From the NCBI GenBank assembly GCA_949128115.1, contig OX421966.1, positions 36,473,042 through 36,537,041 on the forward strand: DNA of 64,000 nucleotides. The letters are read 5' to 3'. The notes beneath the pieces were generated by a model. It was not told the origin of the DNA and ran no database searches. It was given only the letters and a program-made list of their open reading frames with translations. The position numbers were made by a program, and so were the translations under genes. Shown piece after piece: positions 33,165 to 45,519 of the stretch (positions within the stretch are counted from its first letter, which is position 1; every line of letters starts with the position of its first letter). The stretch is from Anaspis maculata. Its lineage: Eukaryota; Arthropoda; Insecta; Coleoptera; Scraptiidae.

Positions 33165-34340
33165 AAAATTATTTTTGGCGCATTTTTGTGAGAAAATGAC
33201 GCTTATATGGCCGGTTTGTCTGTCTGTCTGTCCGTCTGCCCGTCTCTGTCTGTCCGTCTGTCTATCTGTTCGTGTAGAAATTAAGAAGTTGAACTCCTCC
33301 TCGGGAAATGAAGCTAGAGCCTTGGAACTTCGTCCGATGGATAGCTGATGTCCCCAAGGGTGGCCAATGGGCATTATTTTTTTTATACATACATAGTTAT
33401 CACTATTATTATCAAAAGACAAAGATTTCCTGTACACTTCTAAAAAGTTGAACTACTTCTCGGGGAATGAAGCTAGAGCCCTGGAACTTCTTCCGATGGA
33501 TAGCGTAGGTCCTCAAGAGTGGCCAGTGGGCAAATTGGATTTCATGGTTGCGCCGCTATCTTGGCCGCCATATTGCAATTTCTTATAAGTGGGCCGATTT
33601 GCATGAAACCTGAAACTTATCTTTGTCTTATATAATCATTTTTGATTTCAAGGTCAGTTTCATGATTCCGCCGACAGCTTGGCCGCCATATTGAAATTCC
33701 TTATTAGTGGAACGATTTTCATGAAACTTTGAACTTACCCTTGTCTCATATGATCATTCTTATTTTGAAGCTAAATTTCATGATTCTGCCGCCATCTTGG
33801 CCGCCATGTTGAAATCTGTTGTTAGTGGAGGGATCGTCATGAAACTTGGAACTTACCCTTGTCCCGTATGAATATTCTTATTTTCAAGCTGAGTTTCATG
33901 ATTCCGCCGCCATCTTGGCTGCCATATTGAAATTTTTTATTAGTGGGACGATTTTTATGGAACTTGGAACTTACCCTTGTCTCGTATGATCATTCTTATT
34001 TTCAAGCTAAATTTCATGATTCCGCCGCCATCTTGGCTGCCATATTGAAATTTCTTGTTAGTGGAACGATTTTTATGACACTTTGAACTACCCTTGTCTC
34101 ATATGGACATTCTTATTTTCGAACTAAATTTCATGATTCCACCGCCATATTGAAATCCCTTAATAATGGAACGATTGACATGAAACTTGGAACTTACTCT
34201 TGTCTCGTATGAACATTCTTATTTTCAAGCTGAATTTCATGATTCTGCCGCCATCTTGGCCGCTATTTTGAAATCTGTCATTAGTGGAGGGATCGTCATG
34301 AAACTTGGAACTTACCCGTGTCTCGTATGAATATTCTTCC
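33165..34340 (-). mobile_element. Family Q copy with 118-bp tandem repeats
   Basis: On the minus strand the order is: 118-bp units, a block containing CATCAGCTATCCATCGG, a GACA/GACG microsatellite (33205-33270), CCGGCCATATAAGCGTC, and a terminus near GCGCCAAAA (33177). GAACTTACCC recurs at 33731, 33849, 33967, 34189 and 34307, giving a 118-bp period. Each unit includes GCCGCCATCTTGGCCGCCAT. No coding sequence. Confidence 0.85.
33205..33270 (+). repeat. (GTCT)n/(GTCC)n microsatellite
   Basis: Degenerate four-base repeat GTCT/GTCC with interruptions, inside the family Q copy. Confidence 0.9.
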
Positions 34341-34504
34341 ATACTCGTCCATTAGGGTTAAATCAAATCACAATATGAACCGGCCAGTAGTTCAGAAGCT
34401 AAGCGCAGCACAACACCAACCTGAAGGTCCAGGATCAAACCGGCCGGCGACAACACATTTTTCTGAGCAGTTTACCGTGACATCGAAATATTATTAGTAA
34501 ATAT

Positions 34505-35790
34505 ATTATAGTCCAGAAGCTTATGTAATTCCGTAGGATTTTAAATAAAAGAGCATAGCGACTATGTGGAATTCATTTTTTAGATGGACAGCAATCACAC
34601 CTCACCGGGTGTTTTGCTTGAATTTCTTGCAGGAAATTTATACAGGGTGAAACAGAAAAAATGAACAAAAATTTGTAGCTCCAGACTGAGGAAAGATGGA
34701 AAGCTTAAACTGCATACGTGATTTGATTCTGTTGTTGTGTTGATTTCTGCCAAATTTGGTCCCAATCCATCGGAGAAATTTTGAAGAATTAAATGACAAA
34801 GCTTTGAACTTCGACATTTTTCAATATTTGACAGATGCCATGCGGAGCAATACTTTTAACAATTTTGAATACAGTTTTTCAAGGGCTTTCAAAAGACATA
34901 TTGCGAGTCAAGTCTCGTGACATATGCTTTCTGTCATTTTTGATGGTGACATTTCCGTTTGACAGATGACAACCAAAATGTAACAAACTCATTCGACGGC
35001 AAAGTCATGTCGGCATACCGAATTTCAAGTTGATCAAGTTAACGTTGCGACTGTTATCGTGTAAGATTACGGACACGGACACACACAGTTCCGTAATCTA
35101 CTCGAAAAATCTTTGTCATTTAATTATTCAATATCTTTCCAATCCATTGGAGCCAAATTTGGAAGGAAGCAACAAAACAAAATCATCAAATCGAGCCCGT
35201 AGTTGCAGCTTTCCACCAATTCCCAGTTGGACGTCACGCGGTTTCAAATTTTCTCCTGGCCGTTACCACCGGAGACGGCCGCTCATTTGGATTTTGACCA
35301 GGACGACCCGTGTTTGGTGCAGGACTCAACTCATCTGTCTTTTCCTGGTGGACTAACTTTTTTCGAAAAATTCCAACCGATATCGGAAGTAAATTGCATT
35401 GGGCGTCGTGTAGGTCTATTTTCAAATCCGACACGGTTTCGCTTCTCCGACGATGATTTTTTCAAAATAATAAATTAAATTTTCAAGTTTTTTTTCTTGT
35501 TTCTCACTCTATTTACCACGAATGTCAATTTTTCAAGCAAAACCTTTAAAAGCATCAAGTCGGGCATCCACCTGGTGATTTGTACCGATCCACCTTCTAT
35601 AGTTCACGGAATATAATTTTTCTTCCTTTTTTCTCCTGTTCCATCCTGTATAAATCCCCTGCAAGAAATTCAAGCAAAACACCCGGTGAGGTGTGATTGC
35701 TGCCCATTCAAGGAATGTATTCCACATGGTCGCTAGGAATGCTTTCTATTAACATATGCTCCTGGACTATTATATGTACTGACTGATTGA
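34505..35790. mobile_element. Palindrome enclosing an inverted dimer of family R
   Basis: Arms of about 165 bp (34505-34670 with 35625-35790) share CAATCACACCTCACCGGGTG, TTGCTTGAATTTCTTGCAG and TATACAGG. Between them, 34690-35105 is family R forward, with GACA-like GGACACGGACACACAC, and 35110-35480 is family R inverted. The plus-strand frame 35203-35478 matches, in register, the minus-strand frames of the other family R copies. Confidence 0.7.
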
Positions 35791-35817
35791 TAAAGCGAAC
35801 TAATAAAATGTTACAAA

Positions 35818-35849
35818 CTCCTATAACCAAAAAGATGGTTGAGAAGGAG
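35818..35849 (+). promoter_or_regulatory. SINE 3' stem-loop, covarying copy
   Basis: CTCCT pairs with AGGAG as in the copy at 28417, but the inner stem is AACC with GGTT instead of GGC with GCC, and the internal loop is AT against GAGA. Both sides of the inner stem changed while pairing was kept. Confidence 0.65.
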
Positions 35850-35854
35850 GAAAA

Positions 35855-36110
35855 CAGTGCGATTCATGGCGATTTTATTTATGTTGTAGGGAATTCAGTT
35901 CTGCACAAACCCTTAAATTTTTGAAGATGAGTTATAATTTTTTCAATTGTTTGAGCTACTTTCATTTAAAGGTGCATGTTGTAGTGTTCTGGTCAGTAGC
36001 AGGCGACGCGCTGTGCCGGCTCAGGTTCAAATCGATTCTTTAAACTCGAGTAACAAAATTATGCACCGAGTGGATGATTTTCGTGAAGAATACACTTCAA
36101 TTTGATGGAA
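35855..36110 (+). repeat. Family S fragment
   Basis: Matches 10716-10965: AGGGAATTCAGTTCTGCACA, GGTGCATGTTGTAGTG, CAGGTTCAAATCGATT. It stops abruptly at about 36110, where a family R copy begins. Confidence 0.8.
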
Positions 36111-36990
36111 AACAAAGTTGGAAAATTTGCAGTTTTTCCAGAGGTGAAAACTAGGAAACCGTGGTTCCGATTTCAAAAATTTTCTCTTCAAAAATAATTT
36201 AATCTTTTTTCTAACTTTCATTCCCAGCATGTCTGCACCTGAAACGAATATTTCGTGGGGCTCACCACATGTCAACGTTTGCATTGCAGTTTTTTCAAAA
36301 CTTACGTAATGTGCTGATTTCATTTTGAAAAAATCACCGTCGGAAAACTGGAACCGTGTCGATTTTTAAAATGGGTCCACACGACGCCCAGTCCAATATA
36401 AATACTTTCGATATAGATTTGACTTTTTCGAAAAAAGTCGATTCCCGAGCAGGAATGGATTTTTGAGTGTAGTCCTGCATCAAAGACGAGTCATCCTGGT
36501 CAAAATACGGGCGAGAGGCCCTCTCGGGTGGCAACGGCTCGTAGAAATTTTGAAAATTCATCACGCTCGACTGGAAAATGTAAATGATTGCAACTGCAGA
36601 CCCAATTTGACTTTCTTGTTTGTTGCTTTCTGCTAAATTTAGTTTCAATCTATCAAATATATTTTGAATGATTGAATGGTGAAGCTTTGAGCTTTGACAT
36701 TTTTTAGTATTTGACAGATGACAGATAGGGCAATACTTTCAACTGTTCTAAATACAGTTTTTTATGGACTTTCATACGGCACATCGCAAGTCAAGTTCCG
36801 TGAGATATAGCTTCTGTTATTTTTTGATTGTGTGACACTTCCGTTTGACAGATGACAGCCAAAAACGAATGGACTCATTCAACGGTGAAACCATGTCTTT
36901 GTACCAAATTTCAAGTAGATCGGATAGACGTTGCGGCTATTATCGTGGAAGGTTACAGACAAACATACAAACATGCACACATACATAGGG
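36110..36990 (+). repeat. Family R copy, near full length
   Basis: Blocks in order: GGAAAATTTGCAGTTTTTCC, CAGCATGTCTGCACCTGA, AATATTTCGTGGGGCTCACC, ACGACGCCCAGTCCAAT, CGAGCAGGAATG, GCGAGAGGCCCTCTCGGGTG, TTTGACAGATGACAG, and a terminal GGTTACAGACAAACATACA. A 104-residue minus-strand frame (36334-36648) is open across the middle, but the 37-kb copy has stops in the same frame. Confidence 0.8.
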
Positions 36991-37114
36991 GAGAGTGCCC
37001 TATAACGGCATGATGCCGATGATGGCATACTGCCAATATTTTCTGTGCTATTTTAAGGGCTTCATTTTTAACTCCATAATTTAAGTCCGGTCTCGATAAC
37101 CCAGGCCGGTTTTA
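36991..37114. other. Short spacer between family R copies
   Basis: Contains GGCATGATGCCGATGATGGCA, a small internally repeated stretch. No gene. Confidence 0.3.
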
Positions 37115-38305
37115 CATTTCTAACAGGGAAATTCGGGAAGTTGAAAACAAAATTTTTGGAAAATGTTAGAGAACCAGTTAGCTCTTGTTTGAAAAAAAAT
37201 TGGTGGAAATCTGTTTCCGGAATAAAAACTTGGAAAATTTGCAGTTTTTTTCAAAGAGGAAAACTCGAAAACCTTGGGTCTGATTTCGAAAATTTGTCTC
37301 CCAAAAATCAATCCAATCTTTTCTCCAACTTCCATTCTCAGCATGTCTGCACCTGAGATGAATATTTCGTGGGGCTCACCGTATGTTGAAGTTTGCATTG
37401 CATTTTTTTTTAAATTCAATGTGCTAATTTCATTTTGTAAAAATTACCGTCGGAAAACCCAGACCGTGCCGATTTTCAAAATAGGTCTACACGACGCCCA
37501 ATCTAGTCGTCTTTTGTTATCAGTCGGAAAAAGTCGATGCCCGAGCAGGAATGAATTTTTGAGTGAAATTCTGCATCAAAAGAGAGCCGTCCTGGTCAAA
37601 AATACGGGCGAGAGGCTCTCTCGGGTGGCAACGATTAGGAGAAATTTTAGAAATTAATAACGCCCGACTGGAAAATGGTGAAGAACTGCAACTGCAGACT
37701 TAATTTCACTATTTTGTTGTGTTGCTTCCAGCCAAATGTGGTTCCAATCCATCGGATAGATTTTGAATAATTCAATGGTAGAATTTTGAACTTGACATTT
37801 TTTAATATTTGACAGATGACAGATGGAGAAAGATTTTCAAGTTCCGTGATGTATAACTTCTGCCATTTTTTGACAGTGACATTCCAGTTTTTGACAGATG
37901 ACAGTCAAAAAATAATGGGCTCATTCCACGGAGCATATTCCATGTCCGCATATCGAATTTTTATTTATTTATTTATTTATTTATTTAATTGTCTTATTTT
38001 ACGAGGCGGCATTCAGCTATAAGCTGCTCTACCATGCAACCTCGGGGACAGCACAAAATATCCATGGATGAAGTAGGATTCGAACCCACACAGGGCAGCG
38101 CGAATGGTTTGGCTTGCCATTACCTGTACCACTCGGCTACCACCGCTCCTCAATTTCAAGTCGATCGGATCAACTTTGCGGCTGTAATCGTAGCAGGTTA
38201 CAGACACACAGACAGACAGACCACACTCCAAAAATGTTCTTAATCGTCTTGGGGGACCTCAAAATGGATATATCCGTCTTCATCTCGATTTTTTTTTAGC
38301 GCGTT
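37115..38305 (+). repeat. Family R copy with complete GACA tail, interrupted by a SINE
   Basis: Same block order as the preceding copy. A family 2 SINE splits it at 37961-38150. After the SINE it resumes at TTTCAAGTCGATCGGATCAA and ends with a GACA microsatellite (38200-38222), about 70 bp of tail and TTTTTTTTAGCGCGTTC (about 38289-38305). That end resembles the TAGCGC termini of family Q. Confidence 0.8.
37961..38150 (-). mobile_element. SINE, family 2, full length
   Basis: On the minus strand it begins AGGAGCGGTGGTAGCCGAGT, a serine/leucine-like tRNA head with A box. The B box GGGTTCGAATCC follows, then TGTGCTGTCCCCGAGG and a stem-loop (CGAGG...CCTCG enclosing CAGCTTATAGCTG). The tail is a run of TAAA. 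Flanks are GAATTT (37955-37960) and CAATTT (38151-38156), a short target duplication. The empty site is visible in other family R copies. Confidence 0.85.
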
Positions 38306-39831
38306 CACTATACTTACCCTACGTTGGGTGGTGGGTCGGGTAAGTAAAATATTATTAATAATTTAGATTTGTTTATCGCTTATCCACCTTGCTCATGACC
38401 AAGGAGGTCTCATGAGCTTATTAATTTCGCTTTAGTGGAGTTCTTGGATTTTTTTTTTGGCACCCTATAATATACCCAATGGCCATATACAATATACATA
38501 TCACCAAAATTCACTTCTCCCTTCCATGAGCCCTCTCTTGGGGGGTGAAACGGTCGCGTGGGAGTCACTCTGGAGTTCAATGTGGCGGCGAATTGTTGTT
38601 GTGTGCTATCTGCGTGTGCATGTATTACGCGAACCGGAAACAGAACGCCGTCGTCAAAGGGCGCTCCAAGTGTGTCTGACAGAACCATTGAGGAGATAGT
38701 AGAGGTAGTGGAAAGTGGAGATGGGTCGCTGCAGATGAGTTTCATGAAGCTATAATGAAAATAAAATGAAAATGTATAGCGCGGGTTTTTTTGTAGGAAG
38801 AATGGCGAGAAAGCCACGAAAAACTTTTCCCTTATCGTCGCCCCGACAAATTAGCCTCACGCAATTCGCTCACTTCGAGTAAAAACTCTATCGCTGCTTT
38901 TATCACTCTGAAAATCATTGTTGCAATATCTGCCGACACAAAATTTGACTTGGCACCAAAGTTTTTACTGTCAAGTAGTGTCGATATCGCGAATGGAAGC
39001 AGGTATAACTTAGCAACTTGACCGTAAAAACACAAACGTAGACGCAAGCGTAACGGAATAGAATGGACCACCGACCCACCACCGCCGACCAATCAGTGTC
39101 AGTTTCTAACCTTGACTCTTCTTTCCTATGCATCCGTAGATTATAAATCGGGCTTGAATTGCTAATATTCCTGTACTAAGGTTCATATTTAATTTTGAGC
39201 AGGAAAATATGAAAATCTAGGTTGGATAACAACTCGAAGAACTTTTATCTCCTTGCATTGTGGTAAATATTTACATAGTTAGGATAAGGTGGAATGGAAA
39301 ACGTCCAAATTTTCTTTGTCGGAGTTGCACAGGGCCATCGCGGGTCCGTACGTGGAATTTATCGCCTTCCCGGAGTAGTCGAGAATCGGGTCGCTTTCTA
39401 TAAATTGTGACTTTGCCAAAAATTATCTTCTTGATATGAAAATTTCCTTCTCGAAAATTGTGCTTTTGTTCTTTTCTTTTATCGATGTATAGATAGATAA
39501 AATAAAGTACTAGCGTTTAGTTGTTCTCTTAATTTCAATATTCATTGTGTAGTCCCGTCAAAATAAGTTTTAACCCCAAATAAATCCGGAAGTTGAGGAA
39601 ATCCGGTGGATCGATGCAGAATTCGATGTAGAATAACGAGGAGAATAAGATACTTTTAAACTCTCGAGCATTCCGAGGTTCGGAATTTTTTTAGGACTAG
39701 TCAAAAAGCGTCATCCTTGAAAACAACCAGTATTGATTTCGAAAGTCGAAGAAAACCAGCATTTCAAAGTCAACGAATTTAAACAAAAAAGTGACAAACA
39801 AGCATCTGAGCAAACGAGCACATATTTCTCA
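38306..39831. other. Unassigned sequence
   Basis: No gene with a recognisable domain and no repeat family. The 135-residue minus-strand frame 38410-38817 overlaps other open frames on the opposite strand and is not called. Confidence 0.25.
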
Positions 39832-41224
39832 TACAGAGTGTAGCCCAATGAAAACAGAGGGGTTTTTGGGCATTTCACCCCATTTTTCTGGAAAAAGCTC
39901 CGACGGATCGATTTTTATACCGAAGGGGACATCTGAAACTGAAACACACATTGGCGAATTTCTATATCTTCAGCCCCCTCACTTCCACCCTCCCCAATAT
40001 TGAAATTTCGAATGACACCACCTACTTTGCGATACATCAAATTAAAGAGAATTATTTAGATTCTCTTTCTGAGAAAAATATTTTTCAAATTTTCAACCCA
40101 ACCTCCTATTCTCCTAATGTTCTTTGAGTGTCCAATTCCATATTCTTGACCTGACAATTTTCTTCATTGCAGTCGTCAGTCAACATCATCCTGCACAGCA
40201 CCCAGGAAGAAAATTTTCTGCCAAAAAGGTGCCAGCCAAATTCACGCCTTCGCTCCCCTCACCACAACTTCTAAGCTGAAAATGGCACTATCTACTTTGT
40301 GATACATCAAACTGGAGGTGATTGAATTTTCTTCCTGGACAAAATTTTTTCAAAATTTTCAAAAACCCTCTCTTCCTCCTAAAATATTTTGAATGTTCAA
40401 TTATTTAGGGGAGGGGTTGAAAATACGAAATTTAATAATTTCGGAAGAAGAATATGAATTCTTTTTATTGTCGGCTGGGTGGCTCAGAAGCATAAACTAA
40501 CGCCGAGACGAACGCGCTCGCAACCCATATTTCATCGCGTCCTCTCAGACCGAGGTTCGAATCCAACCGGCGGAAGAAAATTTTTCTAGGCCAAACATCG
40601 CTAAAAACGTTGAAATAATTGGGTTGCAGAAAATTACTGTGTATATAAAACTGTTGATGTAACGAATACTTGAAATAAAGTGTCAAAACTCCTATGGCCG
40701 AATGTTAGGTCGAAAAGAGGAAAACAATATTTTTATATTTTTAAATTCTTTTTATTTGATATATCACAAAGTAGGCGGTGTCTTGTTAAATTTTGAAGTT
40801 GGGGGAGAGCAAAGGGGTGAATTAGGGAAGCACTTTTCCACCGAAAATTTTTCTTTTGAATGCTATCCGGGATGACGCTGTCTAAACTGACTAAAACTGA
40901 AGAAAATTGAGGGGTCGAAAATATAAAATGAGTCAGTCAGAGCATTTTAAGAAAAAGGAGGGTGAGATTGAAAATTTCAAAAACATGTTCTCAGAAACAG
41001 AATTTATTTGTCTTTAATTTGATGTATCGTAAGGTGGGTGGTGTCGTTTGAAATTTTGGACTTGTGGTGGGTGGGGTTGAGGGGGCTTGAGATAGAAACT
41101 CGCCAATATATGTTTCAGATTTCCCCCTCGATATATAAATCGACCTGTCCGAGCTTTTTAAAAAAAAAATAGAAGAAATGCTCAAAAACTCCTCTCTGTT
41201 GTGTTTTCGTTGGGCCACCTTGTA
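39832..41224. mobile_element. Palindromic family P element with nested SINE
   Basis: Left end TACAGAGTGTAGCCCAATGA, right end GGGCCACCTTGTA; the arms pair and resemble the interior of 50813-51883. A 274-bp SINE (40470-40743) sits near the centre. Without the SINE and its duplicate the element is about 1.1 kb, close to the 1.07 kb of the complete copy. Confidence 0.75.
40470..40743 (+). mobile_element. SINE, family 1, third head type
   Basis: Flanked by a perfect 13-bp duplication AATTCTTTTTATT (40457-40469 and 40744-40756). The head is GTCGGCTGGGTGGCTCAGAA with B box GAGGTTCGAATCC (about 40551-40563), unlike the heads at 28276 and 46650. The tail hairpin CTCCTATGGCC...GGTCGAAAAGAGG (40689-40720) is shared. 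The tail ends A- and T-rich. Confidence 0.9.
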
Positions 41225-41241
41225 TAGTTGAACAAGTGTTG

Positions 41242-41420
41242 TTTTTTTTTTTTATTAATTCCTTCAACGTCGGCCTATTTCCACAATGAGGCCTAACACC
41301 AACGCCGGTGAATGCTTTCCTCCACTATACCTGAAATTTTGCCGAACCCCTGTGCACGTACAACAGGACGTAATACATTATTGTTGTTACGTATCAGCCT
41401 CTGAACGAAAACTATGCAAA
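41242..41420 (-). mobile_element. Possible LINE 3' end
   Basis: On the minus strand, GGCCTCATTGTGGAAATAGG and AACGTTGAAGG-like sequence run into a poly(A) of about 14. This is a common shape for a LINE 3' untranslated region. No coding part and no target duplication were found. Confidence 0.3.
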
Positions 41421-42359
41421 TTGTTAGAGGAAATCCGTAAATGAATTTCGAGTCATTTTTCAGAGCGTTTTTGCTGAAGTTCTATTTCAGAGACTATCAC
41501 CCACAAAATAACGAGCTTGGTATTGGTCTCTTGGGAATTTAACGGACTTTAGTTTTCCACATGTGCTTCTGTTATAATGACGCCAGTTTACAAGTTATTC
41601 AGAGAAAATCGGAAATTTTCAAGGATTGCGCTGTTTGATTGGTTCTAGAAAAAATATCAAGCCTTGGAAGTTTCGGCAATTTTAGTGTGTTATTCTACAA
41701 TTGATTCTGCATCAATGCACCAAATTTCAACATCGCTCAAACCCTCAGAAAAGTATAATTATTGACTCGAATATGTTGGTAGGTACTGCTGTCCAGGATT
41801 GAATACCCCACAACAAACCCAAAGTGTGAGAAACCGCTCTTGACAGTTACGCGTTGATGAAGGGTGAAGAAGAAAGAAGGTCAGGTCAGGTCCCAGACAG
41901 CACGAAATGTTTTGAAAATATTTGGTAGTAGTTGATGAATATTTGCAACATTCTATAAATGTTTACAAAATATTCGTCACAAATATTGAAGAAATATTAA
42001 GGTGAAATATTGTACCAACTTTCAGCAAATATTTTGAACATTGATTGAATATTTAGCAATCAATATTATCAAAATATATAGTGAACTGAATTTCTTTAAT
42101 ATTTACAGTATTCTAGGCAATGTGGCTTCCAGTTTTTGTTTTGGTCATTTGCACGGAACTTTGAAATATATAGTTGTGTTGTGTTAAAGAGATAGCGTTT
42201 CACATCCCTTTGACTTCAAATGTAGTTTGCCTTAAATTAGCAAAACTCGGTTTGTGGTCCTGAAAGTGCCTTTTCAACGGCCGACAATATATAGTATGGG
42301 GGCATAGGTCGTGCCGTGTGCAGCTTCGTGAAGATATTGTAGCGCTCACCCCCCCCCCC

Positions 42360-43975
42360 TTTTAACCCATCTAAGTTGTGTATTTTAACCCTTTGTTTCC
42401 CGTGAATTAGTTCACCCCTTTCTTTTGTTGACAAACATTGGTTCTACCTACGAGAGGACCAAATTAATCTATCTCCTACATAGAAACAAACAATTCAAAT
42501 CACACGTTCCTTTATTTTATTTGATTAAATTTGAACAAACATAAGCCTTTTGCTTTTACTGAATCTCATTGTCTGATTCTTCATTTCACTGCTTAATTAA
42601 ACTAGATTCGTAACCAATACAATTTAATTCCTGGAATACGTCATTGCCTCCTTTAGCAATAGTTACCACAATTTTAATCACATTTCGAACAGCATGGCAA
42701 GTTCATTATTTGTGGAGTTCCTCTGTTACAGGGTTATTAATCGAAAGAGTTAAATTGAAATGTTTATAACTGCAATAATTCCCACTTTTGTCGGTTCCCA
42801 ATTATTGTCATAATGTCGTCAGTTTAATACCATACGTTTCTACTCGAACTTTAGTTGATGGTTTATTTACAGGTATGATGGGCATGAATTAACCCTTTGG
42901 GTTTTTGTTTGGTACAGTCCTTTCAATAGACTTTTCGGAGAGAACTTTATTTCCGATCATGTATCAGGTAGCTTCAAATGACTTGGCTTTTCAGATTTTG
43001 TGTGGAGAATTTCTCGCGCTTTGCATTTCCTAATTTCCGCAATTTTCCGCTCTTATTTTCTACCGCTTCGCGATGGTTGGCAGCCAGGTTTCCGGACTTT
43101 CTGTGACAAGCGACATCTTTCCAGACAGGTCGCCGTCAAGCCCGTCCTGACGTTAACTGCCCGTTGATTAACCCTTTGGGTCAGGTAATTGTTGCTTTTG
43201 TTTAGCCTTAGTTCATGGTGACATCTCACCCGGCTCTTTGTGAAGATAGCGTCAGTTTAGTAGGCTCCGGACATCACTTGGAGTTTGCTGGTTCGTTCCG
43301 CAATGCCGCACCTGACTTTAACCCTTTCTTATTCGCGTCTAACTCTCACTTCTAATTCTTCTGAGCTTAGAATTTTAACGCACTGACCAAAGCTTATAGC
43401 TGAAAGGGTTAACCGCATAGAGAAGAAAAGCCACGTCAACTTGAAGCACCTTTACAGGTGGTAAAGCCCAGGTAACTTGCTTCTTGACATTTGAATAAAT
43501 CTGACATTAAGACTGTATTTGGGTTCCAACAGCTGAACATTCATAATAAAGATTGTACCCCAGTTAATTGAAGTACGACTTTGGATTTCACAATGATGTG
43601 TGCTAATGAACTTCTGAACACCTGTTCCCTCAATTTAGGGTCAAATAAATCAAATCAGTGATTACTTGCCTTTCTGACTTCAACGATCGATCACCATCAA
43701 ACTCACAATCAGTAAACCACTAACAACTTTATCAACAAATAATATAACAATCATAGCAGGAGCGCAAAGCAGGCGTCTTATCGGTGTTGCATTCACACAC
43801 CAACCATCCCTTGCGTCCTTTTCTCGGCTTCCCCAAGCCATGCATCTTTCCCCTCCTACTCTCTGAATTTCACCAGCTGCAGCTACGCTCTTATGCTTGA
43901 ATTAACTGATTTACTTTTATGCTAGGCCAATCACCACAATAAATAGAGTTATAGGAAAGCCCATTCAAATCTCTA
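42360..43975. other. Extra segment in the left arm, unassigned
   Basis: No gene seen. TTAACCCTTT occurs four times in direct orientation (about 42385, 42890, 43170, 43320) and once inverted (43405). This part has no counterpart in the right arm. Confidence 0.35.
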
Positions 43976-43979
43976 CAAT

Positions 43980-44760
43980 TCAACATATCAGTCATTTACG
44001 TGCAATTTACGGTTCTTGAGTTAGAGCTTCCAGAACTTCCGAGAGCATCAACTTTCGGCATTCAATCAGTATGTTAAATTGATACCACCGTCATTCAGTA
44101 AGCAAATTAACTATGAATAGCTCTTGGCCATTAGCCATAGATGATCAAAATTTAGAAAATCGATCATGGTGATGTTATTTGTGTAATTCCGGGGTGAACT
44201 GTGAAAGTAAACTGACTTTAGAAAGAAATAAAGGTAATATAGCATTTGAAGGATGTCAGATACATTCGAAACTCATTATTATGATGAAATTTGGGGTCAT
44301 CATTCAGAATATTTACCTTTCCACTTCGTATCTCTGCTGTTTTGGCCATAATTTTGAAAATATAGAAAAGATACAAAAAAAACATATTTTCGGAAAATTT
44401 TCGGAAAATTCGTCATAAAATTTTAGGATTCATATCAAAAGTGAAGATCTATTGAATTCTCTAAAATTTGACATCTGAATCACTCATGTGCGACTTTCGG
44501 TTCTCAAGCTATACCTTTTCAAAGTCAATTTTCCCTTAGAGTTCACCCTGTAGTTTCATAACAACCGTTACCATGATTGATTTTCTTGATATTAATGGTC
44601 TGTGGTTGACAAGTCATCATTATTTATGGTCAATTTGACTGGAGCTAAGATCAACTTGATATGCTGATTGAATGACAAAAGTTGATGCTTCAGGGAGTTC
44701 TAGAAGCCATAACCCAAAAACCGGAAGTAGCACTCACACAAGTAAGGTGTCAAATTGTAG
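43980..44760. repeat. Central palindrome of the 5.1-kb element
   Basis: Arms pair around a centre near 44370. Examples are AGCATCAACTTTCGGCATTC (44044) with 44672-44692, and ATCGATCATGGTGATG (44159) with its counterpart near 44570. Confidence 0.7.
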
Positions 44761-45519
44761 GTAATTGAATAAGCTTCCATTCGCATATAAATGCTTCCTC
44801 TTCACATTGACTGAAATGAAGATATTGACAAAAAACTGTTTTTTGGGCGCCATTTTTTCAATATGGCGGCCAAGACGGCAAATATACGAAGAGGAAACGA
44901 AGAAATTCGGAAAGGGCACCTCAAGATCTACAATACTGCTAAGTTTCAGAATTATTAAATAACCTTCAAAAAAGGCCGGAATTTAACATATCTTATAAAT
45001 ACAATTTTGACAGTTTCCCCGAAATGACGTTTGTAAACTTAGGTATGAAATAAGAAGAGAATTTTTTTGTCTACAAAATGACGTTCCAGATGTTGAAATC
45101 CGTTAAAAACAAACGAGCTACAGCCAGTTTCTTATTACCAGATGAAGCCCATTTTGGCGCCTCCACCATATTTGCCTGCAGCAGATGTCAATATTCCACC
45201 ATAATTTTTTATGGTCCTTGATCGGCCAGGAGTCAATTTGGACATATCTCTATATATCTTCACGAAGCTGCACACGGCCAAGCCTTTTTTGACCCCATGC
45301 CCCCAGACCAATAGGTTTTTTTATGTTACGGTTGAAATGATTCATAATGTCGTGAAATACATCCGTTGTTTTATTTGTTTCGTACAAATATGTCACTTTA
45401 TTTATTTCGACACCAATTAGTAATTTATGTAGCAAGTACGCGGATGAATCCGCGTGTTTAGGGACAAGGCGGTAGCCGAGTATCCCTAAAAGTGGATGAG
45501 CCGCTGAATCTTTCAGATA

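Larger units (their letters stand above)
34360..35855. mobile_element. SINE-like pieces flanking a 1.3-kb palindrome
   Basis: Left of the palindrome, 34376-34450 has a tRNA-like GCCAGTAGTTCAGAAGCTAA start. Right of it, 35791-35855 ends in the family 1 tail hairpin (35818-35849) and GAGGAAAAC. The arrangement suggests a SINE interrupted by the palindrome 34505-35790, but the junctions are not exact enough to prove this. Confidence 0.4.

Noticed and set aside
37989..38243. Protein-coding frame with a GFEPTQ motif
   Set aside because: The peptide is a translation of the SINE head's B box; the same motif appears at 31378-31677 for the same reason.
42385..43415. Telomere-like AACCCTTT repeats
   Set aside because: Only five scattered occurrences, not tandem, and one is inverted.
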